Positions 52,801 through 64,000 of a stretch of 64,000 bases of DNA are shown here, one piece after another. Numbering within the stretch: position 1 is the first letter of the stretch; the number at the start of each line of letters is the position of its first letter. This stretch comes from Ectocarpus siliculosus (lineage: Eukaryota > Sar > Phaeophyceae > Ectocarpales > Ectocarpaceae): positions 6,370,338 to 6,434,337 of the forward strand of contig FN649751.1 in NCBI GenBank assembly GCA_000310025.1, in the 5' to 3' direction. The position numbers were made by a program, and so were the translations under genes. The notes beneath the pieces are model-generated. The model ran no database searches, was not told the DNA's origin, and saw only the letters and a list, made by a program, of their open reading frames with translations.

Positions 52801-55800
52801 CCAACGTGGACTAAGATGACGACGACGTGAACGACAATGACCAAGCACGAGAGGCCTGCTCATCCCCGAGACCTCCTTCTCGCGTCTTCATGCACGCACG
52901 ACTTATATCCTCCCTCCGCTGTCCTCCTCTGCGCGCCACCTTCTCTAGTGACTCTCCTCACCTGCGAGCCGATAGTCCTCTTATCAGGCAAGGTCCACAA
53001 GGGCTTCTCCGGGTCGTCCTCGGGGCCATAGTACACCAAAAAAACAGGCCCTGGCGAAACTATCGCGTAGGCGCTTCCAATCGTAGCAAGGTCATGGGGT
53101 GCAGCGTGGAGGCATGACAGCCGTGCAACGGTAGGGCATCCCAAAAAAGTTAGTTGGCACAAGTGTAGATATCAGATTGTACAATCCCTTTTTCATTTCG
53201 AACACACACACAAAGCAGAAAGCCGCACGGTGCCTTCGGCAAAACGCTGTTGTCCCTTGTACCTTTGCGAGGTGAGAGGTGAGGTCCAGTCCCTGCGAAG
53301 GACTGCTGTCGGGGCCCTGAGCTTTGATGGGGTCTACGATTACTCCCCCTCAAGCTCATTCTCACCTTACCCTCGAAAGCCAAGCCTCGCTAGTCAAGCC
53401 AAGCCTGACCAGCTCGGCACTTGCTCGCCTACGTAGAACGCAAGGAACTATACACAGTGGCGGAACAAGGCCACGCTGCACGAGCCGTTCGACTCCATTG
53501 AATAGAAGGGATCAATATTAGCGTTTGACGGCTCGGGCACGGACTGCAGTGCTTCGTTGAGGCTGGTGGATGCACGCAAATTCCATGGAATCGATTTCCT
53601 CAGCATGGCGGCGAAAAACTTAGCCGCCAAATCACCTTTGATTTGGTCGTTAGCAGCATGTCTAGCAAGCACCCTGGCAGCTTTGACGCACTAACCATGT
53701 ACTGCCCCCGCAAGAAGGCACTGTATCATGTCGGGGAAAGGCCGAGCGCTCTTGGTGACTACGGCACGCTACCGAAGGCAATCTCTGTTCAGAAACAACG
53801 AGAGTCACACCATCATATCATGACACGAGCATCACAACAACACGTGTGCCATCCCACCTGGTCCATCCAAGTAAGTGTAGCCCCGCGTCAACGAAGTTAA
53901 TGACGGGTTTATACGCCCCCTTCCACGCTCGTACCCAGAGTCGACCCTCCTGTGGCGAAAGCAATCGGTATCGCACGTAGTGAATGACATGAGCATTGCG
54001 GTCAAGTGTCAGTCGAGTAGACAGGAAAGTGCCCGGAAAGTTGGCGTTCACTTGGTGCGATTCAGGGAAAGGGACAAAGGACATGCGATGAAGCGAAATG
54101 CTCAACCGTGGGCCACCACAACCCCTGTACTCACAGGAGTCACACGTGGTAAAAGAGCGGAAAAGAAACAAAACGGCCGGCAGGAAGTCGTCCAAATCTA
54201 GTAACACGAACGGAGAAAACGCAAGAAACTTAGGGTAAGGACATCACCCAACAGGAGCAGCAGGGTTAACCGTTATACAGTTTGGATGGCACAGGGAAAA
54301 GTGAAGAAGGAAAGGATTCGCCCGCCATGTACCCCACCCGGCGCAGACCTACCTTGAGGACGCACTCTGGGCCATGATGTCGGCCATACGCACCGAGACC
54401 TCTCAGCGCCGGCTCAAGCTCCAAGAAGGATGACAACGCACGGTGCTCAAGGGCGGCACTAAACACACACACGTACAGGAGGGGTGAAACGCAAAATAGG
54501 GCCAAACGAGTTCCGTGCGGAGAATGATCTACGGTTAGGAAGTAACAGGAAGCAAACTAGGGGTGGCGCTCAGGAGCAGAGAAAATCCACCCGTCCTGTG
54601 GTTAATGTTTTTCCTCCGTTTTGCGGGCACTTGGGCTTGAAACGGATCGTGGCTTGAGGCTCTACTGCAACCTAAATTGCTTCAGTTGTATCGGCAAAAA
54701 CGTACCCTTGACGAGGAGATGCAGTGACGCTCCGGTGTTGGTGCAACGGATCACGCAACCCACACACGGTGCGATCTCGAGAATGCGCCGCTACCGACCA
54801 GCAAAAATGGAGCAACGACCAATGCATTTTGATATTATGTTTCGCGATCGGTGGCCGAATATATTTTATGTACAAGGCGTCCCTCCGGAGTGGGATAAAG
54901 AGAGCACGGCAGCAAAGGGGTGATGCAAGAACATGGGAAAAGCTACCAGCAGAGAAACGACAGCAGTAAATAAATACGTACGCATAGATAGCTTCGTATC
55001 AAAGGATTCGCGGCAGGTCGGCGCGAGCTCATAACATTTTCAACGGTTTTCTGGATTTAGTTTGGTTGAAAGCCCGCAGACGCGCGGATGGATGTATGTG
55101 TAAATGTGCATGCCGACCTCCCAACCTCTGACTCGGCAGTCTGCACGGAGATGTGTGCACTGCTCTGCATCTCTGCTGACACCGCCACGAGCTTTTTCAT
55201 CGATACTCTAAAGACTCTAGAGATCCTTCTGGAGGATTTTGGCTGCAAAAAGAAGTAGTTTCTGGATATTTTGGGTTGAAGCCCGCAGCCGATCGGATGG
55301 ATATGTGAAAATATGTGCATTGCATGTGCCGGCGTGCCGGCCTCCTGACGTCGGGCTCGACAGTGTGCACGAGATGTGTGCATTGCTCAGCATCTCTGCT
55401 GATACTACCACGACATATACATTGCTCTACTGCTGCTGGAAACTACGAACTTGGGGCTGACCCTGTGTGTAGTTCATTCAGCAGTCGGACTCAATCATGG
55501 CCTCATCGCCATCATCAGCAGAAGAAGGACGATTTGATTGAGCGGCGTCATCAAGCCGTGTTTTTCTGTTTTTATCCACGCACACACAACCACCCACCTT
55601 CGGAAAGGGCAACGAAGAACAAACTATGTATACATGTGGGTTTCCAGCGTGCAGTATCAGGTAGTGACCGTAGCATCGTGATGTCTCGAGAATCCGGTGG
55701 GGATGAGGCGAGATGAGACAGACATCAGTCCAGAACATCTCCAGATATGACAGATATGACAGACCCGAACAGCAAAAAAGAAAAAACGAGCTGAAATTGC

Positions 55801-58800
55801 TTCGGTGTGTACCGCCTTTCTGCATGTACGCTGGGAACCCTACTGCTGCTGTATTCTCTTTTCCCCACACGTATACATACACGCTCCCTCCACAGCCGCT
55901 CTCAGATCTGACAGCTGCCGGGCCAACGCTCCGCTGATGTTGTTGGTATGTTGTGTTGACACAGGGTTCAACATCAGATCAGAAACAGCTTGTCACCGCG
56001 TACGTTTTTGGTTGAAGCTGGCGTCTTCTGCCGGGCTGTCGTCGACACGACAGCCCGACTCTACCCGACAGCTGACGCGACAGATGGACAGAATCAGTGC
56101 GTGGTCTTCTTACAGCCACAGGAAAAATAATTCTGGAGACTGTGAGGAAGACTTTACCAATCTATATATAGTCTTATGTGCACCATTTTGCCTGTTTTCG
56201 TGCTTCGTGACATACTTCGCTGGCGGAAGCGAGTCTATTCTCGCGCTTCCTTCTCAGGGGCACGCAGGGGGATCGTCGGTACACTACTCCGCACGCCCGA
56301 GGACCGCTAGCCACCCGTGGCGCTTGTGCTTGACGTCTTAAGTTGAAAAACTGGCTCTATACCCCGGGGACGTATACGCGCGAACAAAGCCTTCGCAACA
56401 AAAAATAAAAAAAGCTGCATTTGCTTTGATTCCTGCGCAACGCACACAAGTCCTAAAGACTGGGCAACCAGAATAAACAAGAATGAGAGATCAAACGCAG
56501 CGGATTACAGCAGTAGCACTGCAGCAAAGACGTCACTACTACCCTAAAAGCACACACTCTCGCACACGCGAAACGTCATGGCGAGGAAAACAAATACCCC
56601 GTACATTATGTCAAATTCCAGGCAAGTTTTGGAGGTAGCCCTATTCACGCTAGTTCTTGAAGGCTCCAGTGCCGGACACATGATTCATTGCTGGTGGTCC
56701 GATGGCTGTGTGTTGTTTGTGCAGATGCACTTCATATGATTCGAGTGTTGTTGACAAGTGGAGCTGGTTGCGCAGAGGCTTGATGACGAAAACCACCTGC
56801 TTCATGGTCACTGATTGGGTATTTTGAAATGGAATGACTACATTCGGCAAACGACCACAGACACGTCTGACTGTATGTTGTATGTTCGTTTTCGATAGCA
56901 TTGAACGAAAGAGTCAACATGCCCACCGCCGCACTTTCTTCGTGTTGTACTCGGCACGGACCTGCACGTGACGAGGCGATCCAGGTACACTTTGAGCAGC
57001 TTGAGACGCTTCGCGATCACTCCTCCGTGCCTCCCCCCAAACACCTGTTGTCGCCACCGCCGGGACAGAAAACGTCGGTTGCTGGATGCGATTGCACGTG
57101 ATCTGTCGTTCTCCCAATGGCAACAGAGTCGACGTCACGTAGCAGTGCCGCGTGCACACCTCAGGTGCAAACGAACATTCCGCTGGGGTAGGTAGATCCT
57201 GACCATCACTGCTCCCGGTTGCCGAGGTTATATCCCTAATCCGACCACTACCCAACACCCACAAACAACAATCATTCCAAGGAATGCAATCAGGGCATTT
57301 TAACGGCTGAAATACGAGTCGCACCTCTTTCGGAGGCAGCACGTACGCGTTCGCATCCGGTTCTCTGGAAAGTACAGGCAGCAGCCCTCGATGCAAGGCT
57401 TCGAACTGCCGAAACCGGCGCAGTACCATCCATTGCTCCCCTATTGCTCGATCTGTAACCTGCGTCAACGCGAAATATTGCAGGCATCGGACGAAGAGGG
57501 TCGTGTTCGGCGTGTTGCGGAGGGTGTACTCATAGCCGTGCATGCCGTAGTGACCGTTGACCTCGCATACCTATAAAGCCGGGCGTCGGAGCACCCCGAG
57601 TTCTCACCAGACCAGGCTCTCATATCACCAAGCGTGAAGCGTCGTGAGGTATTTGGCGGGTCGCATTGAGGTGTGCCGCATCCTGCTAAGGGTGTTCGGC
57701 ATCTTGTGCGTACTTCCTTGCATCTTGATAACAGCCGCGAATGACTTCATTCATGTATTTATTTTCTGGTGGCTCCACTTCCAGAGACAGTTACAAGCAC
57801 TGTGAAACTGCTTCGAGGGTTGCTTGACCAATTTATGCGATCATCCCCTTCGCGCGGAGTAACGGTTCTCGACCCCGCACAACATGATCTATGTGACCAC
57901 CATGATGGTTACCGCAAACTAAACAGAAGGGGGGAAAAAAGCGGCAACTGGTTGTCGAGCTCACGAAGCGATCGGCGTGTTTTTGCAACGTCGTTGCCAA
58001 GCGACGAACACCCACGTTGCGGGGGGGGGGGGGGCGGGTATTGTGACAAGATGAACCTGAATGAAATACCTTGTCCTTGACAACTTCTGTCTGTCGCCGC
58101 TGGGGCACCGTACTAGGCCGCTTGAGACAAAGAGGTTAGAACGCTCAACAGCACGAAAGAGGGAGATACGACCAGCTTCCTGTTCACGTGTGCATACTGT
58201 TTAAAGTGGAAGGCGCGAATGAGTGCTTGGCATGTGTTGACGGTTCCCCCAGGGACCAAGGGCGGGAACGGCAAATGGCAGAACAAAACCGTGATTTAGT
58301 ACCAACGGGAGTTTGGCCAAGCAGGCTCATACTTTCCAGCAAATGTACGGTCGTTACATGTTGTTGAGCGTCTCCTCGAAACTGAAGGTATCAACCGCGT
58401 ACAATCGACGCACGCCAACCTGGGACTCGACCGCCCCAACACCGGTGCATCAACACCAATTGCGCCTCCGACTCCATGGGCACTCGACGTGAGCGACGCT
58501 TCGCACTCCTTTTTACTTCACCTGTATGCTATACACCGTGTGGCCTCCGAGTCCCTTGCCGAGCTCTTGAGCTCCCTCGAGCGACACTTGTAACCGGGCA
58601 TCTTCTTCTCCGGACACTGGTAGCTCCCCGCCACCACCACCTTGACGTGTGCTAAAATGGTCGTCCCCAACGCCACCGTCACCGTAGTAGCCATCTGATG
58701 GCATGTCGTGGGTGTCTGTTGTGGCAGATCTGCCCCGCCTAACTCCCGGCAACAGAGAGGGCCACCGAATACCCAAAAACCGCCTCGAAGTGGTGGTGGT

Positions 58801-59095
58801 GTACTCCGTGGTGGACTGCTGCCGTTGCTGCCTGTCTAATTCGGAGCCACTCCTCATCAAAGAAGATGTCGGGTGGCTGTTGTTGCGGTTGTTTGAAAAT
58901 CTCTCCGCTGTTGACCGTGCTGCTGCTGATGCTGAACCCCATCTCCACCTCTTTTCTCGCCGATATTCTTGCCCTCTCAGCGCAGGCCGATCTATCCCCG
59001 CCGCCGTAAGCTGTTGCTCATACTGGGAAGGGGGTACCGGTCCGTAGGCCAACGTTGGCTGCGTGGTAATCACGCCCTTCTCCGATTGCAGGGCT

Positions 59096-59140
<45 letters not shown>

Positions 59141-59508
59141 AACCAACTCCAGTGCTCCCCTAGGCTACCTCTATCCATGGGAGGGGCCGTATTGCCTTCC
59201 GGTAGGACGGGCGACCAAAAAGTGTCCGTTGCTGACCCTCCTGCAACCACCCAGCCTCCCCCCGCCTCTCTACTGCTCCCGCTTACAAGAAGGGACCTGC
59301 TGCTACCGGAAATCCTCGCAATGCTGGACGTCAAAGTCGAAGGAGGAGAAAGTGGGGTAGGCGAGGGGGACGGGGTTGCCCTCCCTTCCCACAGAGCTCG
59401 AGAAGGGTGATGGTGGTGGCTAGTATCCTCTACTAGCCCTAGTCCCGGCACTACCATGCTCGAAGAAAACCCGTCCCTCGTTGATGCTGATGATACCGAG
59501 GAGGCCAT
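49826..59508 (-). CDS. PX and PH domain protein with polyGln N-terminal region
   Basis: Predicted phosphoinositide-binding membrane protein. Exons 5' to 3': 58522-59508, 57325-57459, 56962-57044, 54353-54458, 53858-54129, 53482-53673, 52962-53073, 52351-52421, 49826-50015 (stop); all phases agree, about 715 residues. Exon 1 encodes a Ser/Pro-rich, polyGln-containing region and the first PX strand (HTVYSIQ). Exons 2-4 complete the PX domain: VTDRAIGEQWMVLRRFRQFE with the RRF.QF signature, YVLPPKE, GGVIAKRLKLLKVYLDRL, and HRALSSFLELE. A middle region (YRLLSPQEGRLWVRAWKGAY) is unrecognised. Exons 7-9 fit a PH domain: FLVYYGPEDDPEKPLWTLPD, VDMRKTDFEKDGNRFFLV, then LLCQVDSEASLDSWAHAIDE with the C-terminal PH tryptophan. 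Exons 5-7 have the weakest splice sites. The start is the first in-frame ATG. Confidence 0.75.
55047..55552 (+). repeat. Twin-unit dispersed repeat R2, copy 2
   Basis: Same structure and orientation as 47819-48303, with two half-units and the same end (GACTCAATCATGGCCTCA). It lies inside PX-PH intron 3 (54459-56961), antisense to the gene. It carries a small insertion near 55455-55475 relative to copy 1. Confidence 0.75.
56208..56515 (+). repeat. Dispersed repeat R3, copy 2 (in PX-PH intron 3)
   Basis: Homologous in inverted orientation to 23146-23483. It starts CATACTTCGCTGGCGGAAGC and ends AAACGCAGCGGATTACAGCAG. The same frame blocks (GGSES, LPSQGHAGGSSV, SHPWR) are readable as in copy 1. 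Confidence 0.65.
57523..58034 (+). repeat. Dispersed G-tailed element R1, copy 2
   Basis: Copy of R1 inside PX-PH intron 1 (57460-58521), antisense to the host gene. It starts GGTGTACTCATAGCCGTG and ends AAGCGACGAACACCCACG followed by a G run of about 14 (58021-58034). The flanks show GTTGCGG just before the start and at the end, a possible short target duplication. Confidence 0.75.
59098..59139 (-). repeat. CTG repeat encoding polyGln in PX-PH exon 1
   Basis: A pure CTG run on the plus strand, read as CAG on the minus strand. It encodes about 15 glutamines after WSWL in the N-terminal region of the PX-PH protein. Confidence 0.9.
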
Positions 59509-60627
59509 CGCCACTGGCGGTCGTGAACCCGCTGGTGTTTCGAACGGAAAGAGCAACAGCAGTTCAACCAAGAAGAAATGGTACGTGAGAACAAGGTGCT
59601 GAGCGTGGTCTGCACGTGTTGGTGCAACAATCGCTGGCGGTAGTACACATTACTCTTACTAATGCCAATGCAAAAGTTAATCCTCCCGGCTTTCCTTGGA
59701 ACGCGCTCTCTCTCTACATCCTCCCTAGGTGTAGGCGAGACGTTTGGATGCACACGTCAGAGAACAAGTAGATCCTGTTGGCACTTGTCGGCGATGCTCG
59801 CCTTCCAGAAGCCTAGGAGGCTGGGCTGCGCCAAAAACCTTCCGAACCGGGCAGGTGACGTTCCTCAGGGCAAATCGACAATATGGTTGCCCAACAGCTG
59901 TTGCCCAACGTTGCCAGGTGCCGTCAGGTAGAGCTCGTCAAGAGGGCACTTCTACTGTGCTATAATGTCAGCAACAGGGTGTTTCCCCTCATATTCCGAA
60001 TGCGATATTTCATTTCTACTAGAAGTAACCTTGAATCCGCCACCGGGAGGCGTTGTACAACAGCGATATTGCGGAACTCCATGCTACTGGCTGTATACGT
60101 CAAATGGTTGTGCCACGCTTGCACCCGAGCGGGGGGTGATATTCCACGGTGTTTTCTCTGCCATCTTTAATTTCAAACACGAAAATTTCAAACAATGGGT
60201 ACCTGTTGCGGGCTGTCATCTATTGGCCATGGAAGGCATTCGTGCCAGTTGGTTAACAGTACGGGCGTAAGAAAGGTCAAGTCAGCAGAGATCGGAACCG
60301 GTTACAGGTTTTGCTGCTTCAATAAAACATCCTGGATTCAATTTATTAGGTTGTTCATTTGGACGAGGACACTCTCAGGAAGACAAGAAACAACACTATA
60401 TTCAAAAAATACTTGTAGTTCTGCATGAAATACCCAGCGGCGCTACAATCACACACAGCATGCGTATGAATCCGCCATCTGACTACATACATGATGCTGC
60501 ACAAGTGGTGGACGAATAATAACGTCGCGCAAGGTCTGTTACAATAGTTGTTGGCCCCTGCTCCGACCAGTGGAGGCACCTATCTCACACTGCAAAGGCT
60601 ACAGACACTAGATGGGGATCTAGACTA
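59509..60627. other. Upstream flank of PX-PH gene, no other gene seen
   Basis: Should contain the 5' untranslated region and promoter of the PX-PH gene. The exon 1 frame stays open to about 59571 without an ATG, so an extra 5' exon is possible. No other gene is recognised. Confidence 0.4.
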
Positions 60628-61796
60628 AACTACCGTAAGGATGCGGGTCAGCGCACGGTCCGGAGTTTCCGCACGGTCCGGAGTCATCGCACAGGGGTGC
60701 GATGAAAATTAAATGGCATAATTATTTAATTCGATTTCCGCACAGGGTCCGGAGTTACCGCACAGGGGTGCGATGACTCGCAACCTACAGTAGGGTAGTA
60801 GTTGAGTGCCAGCGATTTCGGGGCAACTTTCACCCCTGCAACCATGCCAGTGCTGGCATGTAGCTCTGCTGTATGGGTAGGTAGGTCATCGTCGCACACC
60901 ACACGTGGAGATGTGAAGGAAATGAAACACATTGGTATTTCCATTGGATCGGTAAACTTGAACATTGTCCATTCAACCAAAACACGAGAACAAAAACAGC
61001 AGCCATCACTAAGTACCATGGAACAGCACCATGGAACAGCAGCACTGTTGTACATATGTTCTACTTCTTCTTTCGCTACAAAACAAATTTCAACCCCGTC
61101 ACTACCAGAAACACCTAACAGCGCCAACCTCCGTACTACTGGGATGTACACACAAGAATGTTCGGGCAGCCAACCTGTCACTTGGTGTGTGTGTGCGCTT
61201 TCTCGAAAATCTAGCATCCATCGGGCAAACTGCTGTGGTTGGTTGACATGCGCGTGTGCTTGTACGTTGCGTGTGGAGCCTGCAACCGCAGCACAACTGA
61301 GGTGTCCGTGCGTCTGCAAAGGTATTTCTTTCAAGTACCGCACACACCGGAGTTATCGCACAGGGGTGTGCGTTGAAAATTCTTGACAATATCGCCTCCA
61401 GGGTTTACTCAGGACCGCACATACTGGAGTCATCGCACAGGGGTGTGCGTCATGCATCCAAACCAAATGATTTAATTCAATTTCCGCACAGGGTGTGGAG
61501 TCATCGCACGGTCCGTAGTCATCGCACAGGGGTTTTGAGTCTTCAGGCGTTCTGACTGACCATTGATTGATCATTAGCAAATGCTGGTATAGTGGCAAGT
61601 CGTGGAGTTGCCGCCCTGCAGCCCTTCGCGCCGTGTATTGGCAAGTCCATAGGTAGGTGTGTGCCTAGATTACTAGTACCCGCGCTAACCTGCTGACCAA
61701 TGAAAAGACGTCAGTGACAGCGACCAATATCAAGGTCTCGGGAATGGGGCACTCAATGACAAATCATGAATCTCTCAACGTATGTGCATGAACGTG

Positions 61797-61826
61797 TGTG
61801 TGTGCATACATACATACATACATATA

Positions 61827-61857
<31 letters not shown>
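61797..61857 (+). repeat. CATA microsatellite
   Basis: Tandem CATA units interrupted once by a TATA-like step. It lies within the inverted-repeat-bounded interval and has no coding role. Confidence 0.85.
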
Positions 61858-62737
61858 GTGTTCTTTCGCAGCACCACACACACACTCGCCCGAACGTAGG
61901 AAGGCACTGCTGCAAAGAGCAGAGGGCAGCAAAAGGGAGGGGTATAGCCCTGCCGAAGCCGAGATATCGAGGATATCGTGGTTGCTGCATCTCCCAACAA
62001 TTTGAAAATCGTTCCCAAGATCCAGCAGTCATATGGTGTCAGCAGCTACAACGAACGCTACAACAACTACTACTGCTGTAGACGAGTAACACATATCAGC
62101 AACACATCCACACTCGTAGCGCCACACATACCCTCGCCCGAACCTAGGAAACCACGAGGTACAGAAGTGTGCTGGTGGATGTGCTTGTTGTTTGAAAAAC
62201 ACAGGAGCTCTAGAGAGCTGGCAGGGCACATTTCGGGGGGGGGGCAGAGAACAAAGAAGTACAGAAGAGGCAATTTTTGATGTCGGGTCTTCTCTGTGGT
62301 TCCGTGACGTTTTTCGACATTTCCGTCGGTAAAAGTGACGAAAAAAAGTGACGGAAAAAGTGACGCTACTTGTACTCTGCAGATTGCGGCCTGTACTATC
62401 ACTACACGGCCTCACACTACTGATGAACAGCCTCAAGACCAACAGAGGAGTAGGAGAGGGAGTGCTGAGTGTGTGTGGAGTTACCCAGCAGAGCCAGAGG
62501 TCGCTGATGAGAAGTTGTGTATAATAAGAACCAGGGAAAAAGCTCTCGAATCCAACAATCTTCTTCTTATGCATGTGTCACATCAACGTACACAGATACA
62601 GCGGTGCTGTACCGATGCAGCCATGTTTTACCGATCGCTGATGAAACCACAAGCAAGAAGAAGAGCTCTCGTGAGGTTTATTCCTCGCAACGTGTGTGGT
62701 TTTTGGGATTCATCGCTGTGCTGTGACGGACGGCAGC

Positions 62738-62762
62738 TGCTGCTGCTGCTGCTGCTGCTGCT
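62738..62762 (+). repeat. CTG trinucleotide run
   Basis: About eight CTG units in a short open frame without recognised exon signals. This is treated as a simple repeat. Confidence 0.7.
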
Positions 62763-64000
62763 GGTTCTGCCGTTGTTACTTTTTCCATTGGATGATTTTT
62801 CACCGGGGCGGCTCCGACTACAATATCTGCTCTAACAAACGCAAGGAAATCGCGCGTGCGTGTAGGAAATTACCTCCTCCCTCTCTCTCCCTGGCTGCGG
62901 CCGGCTGTTGCCGCTGATGAGTGCAGCTACTACTACCCTCTGCGGAATCCTACAGCAGCAAGCAGCAGTCATTCAAAGATTTTGTTGGCCAACGACAGCG
63001 GCAGCGTGGTAGAAAGACCCTACAAACAGCGGACGTCTCTCAGAAATGCAAGTTTCAAGATAGTACAACTCGTCCACCTCCTCGGGCAACTCCTGCAAGA
63101 AACGGCGTGTGAAATGCTGCCGTTGCCATGAAGAAATCGCGCCAAAGCTTTGGAGTTTTTTCTTTCATTTTTTTTTTTTTTTTCAGGCGCCGACGTTAAA
63201 AAATTGCCTACAGAAGTACAAATACCAGCTATGGGTCGACACTGATCATTTTACCCTCTCTGGACTGATCATTTACAACACACCGAAAATAGACTAGTTG
63301 AGGCAGCTAGATAACTGATCATTTCAAAGTCTACACAGCTAACCTGCCCTACTGACCGCAGCGCGACCACCCATCAACCCTCCTACGACCCTGTCTGCGG
63401 CCACCACCCTGTCGCCGGCTTCCCTCATGGCCTTCAGGTGGAGATAGCTGTTGCGTGTGCAGAAGTACGCTGGTGTCTTTCTCTGCACTTCTCTCCGCTC
63501 GCTCTCGCTCTCATAATTTTTTTTTTGGCGCAAAAAAATAATTCCGACAGTCCAGTAGACCCAAAGTTAAATGGCGAAAATGTTAAAAAAAACGACCGCA
63601 CGGGGGTGCGCTGACCCGCAACCTTACGGTACACTGCTGTATCGCTGTGCTTTCACCAACAAGGTGATTGGTAGTACTTGTATACGTGTTGTACTATGTA
63701 CTGCTGTAAGTACTTCCTAGAGTGTGCCGGGGTGGAGCATAGCATATGCATGCATAAGTACACGTCGGAGACCAGGACTCCTGCTGTAGGTAATCTCACG
63801 CACATCAGAAACGGAAGTCGAATGTCCGCTTCCGTTGCGAATCTGCAACGGGATCTGTACATACATTCAGCCTGAGACACGGAAAAAGCGGCCGGGGGTT
63901 GCCAAATGCTTACTCTTGCAGTTTACAATACAACAGGAGGGCCTTCGTAGAGTGTTTACTTGTGTACCTGCCCGCGGCTGCAGCGGCCTGCAGCGGCCAA

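Larger units (their letters stand above)
60628..63635. mobile_element. Candidate element bounded by inverted repeats
   Basis: Left end TACCGTAAGGATGCGGGTC plus AGCGCAC (60631-60656) matches the reverse complement of the right end GTGCGCTGACCCGCAACCTT (63606-63632), with one mismatch over about 26 bases. A third, more diverged inverted copy at 60765-60800 (CGCACAGGGGTGCGATGACT) makes 60628-60800 a possible 170-bp MITE of its own. Related GCACAGGGGTGYGYR blocks recur at 61350-61530. No transposase frame is seen inside. The 3-kb interval could be one non-autonomous element or two MITEs of one family. Confidence 0.45.

Noticed and set aside
55805-56341. 178-residue plus-strand frame
   Set aside because: Its second half is repeat R3 and the first half has no recognisable features; it lies in an intron of the PX-PH gene.
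60802-61386. 194-residue plus-strand frame as a transposase
   Set aside because: No DDE/DDD or other transposase motif and no homologous text was recognised.
1-64000. Integrated large DNA virus or provirus
   Set aside because: No viral structural or replication gene was recognised. All supported genes are intron-rich and cellular.

Overview
The window is nuclear DNA of an intron-rich, flagellate-bearing eukaryote. A stramenopile of the brown-algal (Ectocarpus-like) type fits best. The evidence is short exons (43 to about 270 nt) split by 0.2-4 kb introns, an axonemal gene (CFAP100), trinucleotide-encoded homopolymers (Glu, Gln, Gly/Ala), many dispersed non-coding repeats and a TTAGGG-type telomere motif. 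The species assignment is inference. Exon models below were built by hand from splice sites, phase continuity and domain logic, without transcript data.

Layout. 1-9.3 kb: repeat-rich DNA with no confident gene; it holds a G-tailed dispersed element inside TCATGAC-rich repeats, a tRNA-like fragment and two hairpin mini-elements. 9.36-10.8 kb: a solitary SHAQKYF-like MYB exon and a low-complexity candidate exon. 14.7-20.9 kb (minus; possible first exon at 21.8 kb): CFAP100/CCDC37, 13 exons. 22.3-29.1 kb (plus): a 316-residue leucine-rich-repeat protein, 8 exons, divergent from CFAP100. About 30.6-36.0 kb (plus): a TKL-like protein kinase with a giant exon containing about six 60-residue tandem repeats. 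36.9-46.4 kb (minus): OGFOD1/Tpa1-type prolyl hydroxylase, 8 exons, with tRNA-Thr(TGT) nested in an intron. 46.8-47.8 kb: a 100-N gap and a ~97-bp satellite interrupted by CCCTAA telomere-like runs. 49.8-59.5 kb (minus): a PX + PH domain protein with a polyGln N-terminal part. 60.6-63.6 kb: an element-like region bounded by inverted repeats.

Functionally the genes are separate eukaryotic housekeeping or signalling genes, not an operon. CFAP100 belongs to the inner-dynein regulatory system of motile cilia. OGFOD1 hydroxylates ribosomal protein uS12 in other eukaryotes. The PX-PH protein should bind phosphoinositides at membranes. The kinase and LRR proteins have no assigned pathway. No bacterial operon, CRISPR array, rRNA, transposase or integrated virus was seen. 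The most unusual features are the repeat-bearing kinase, three apparent GC-AG introns in two genes, the excess of AG|GT at both intron ends, the telomere-like satellite, and several undescribed repeat families.
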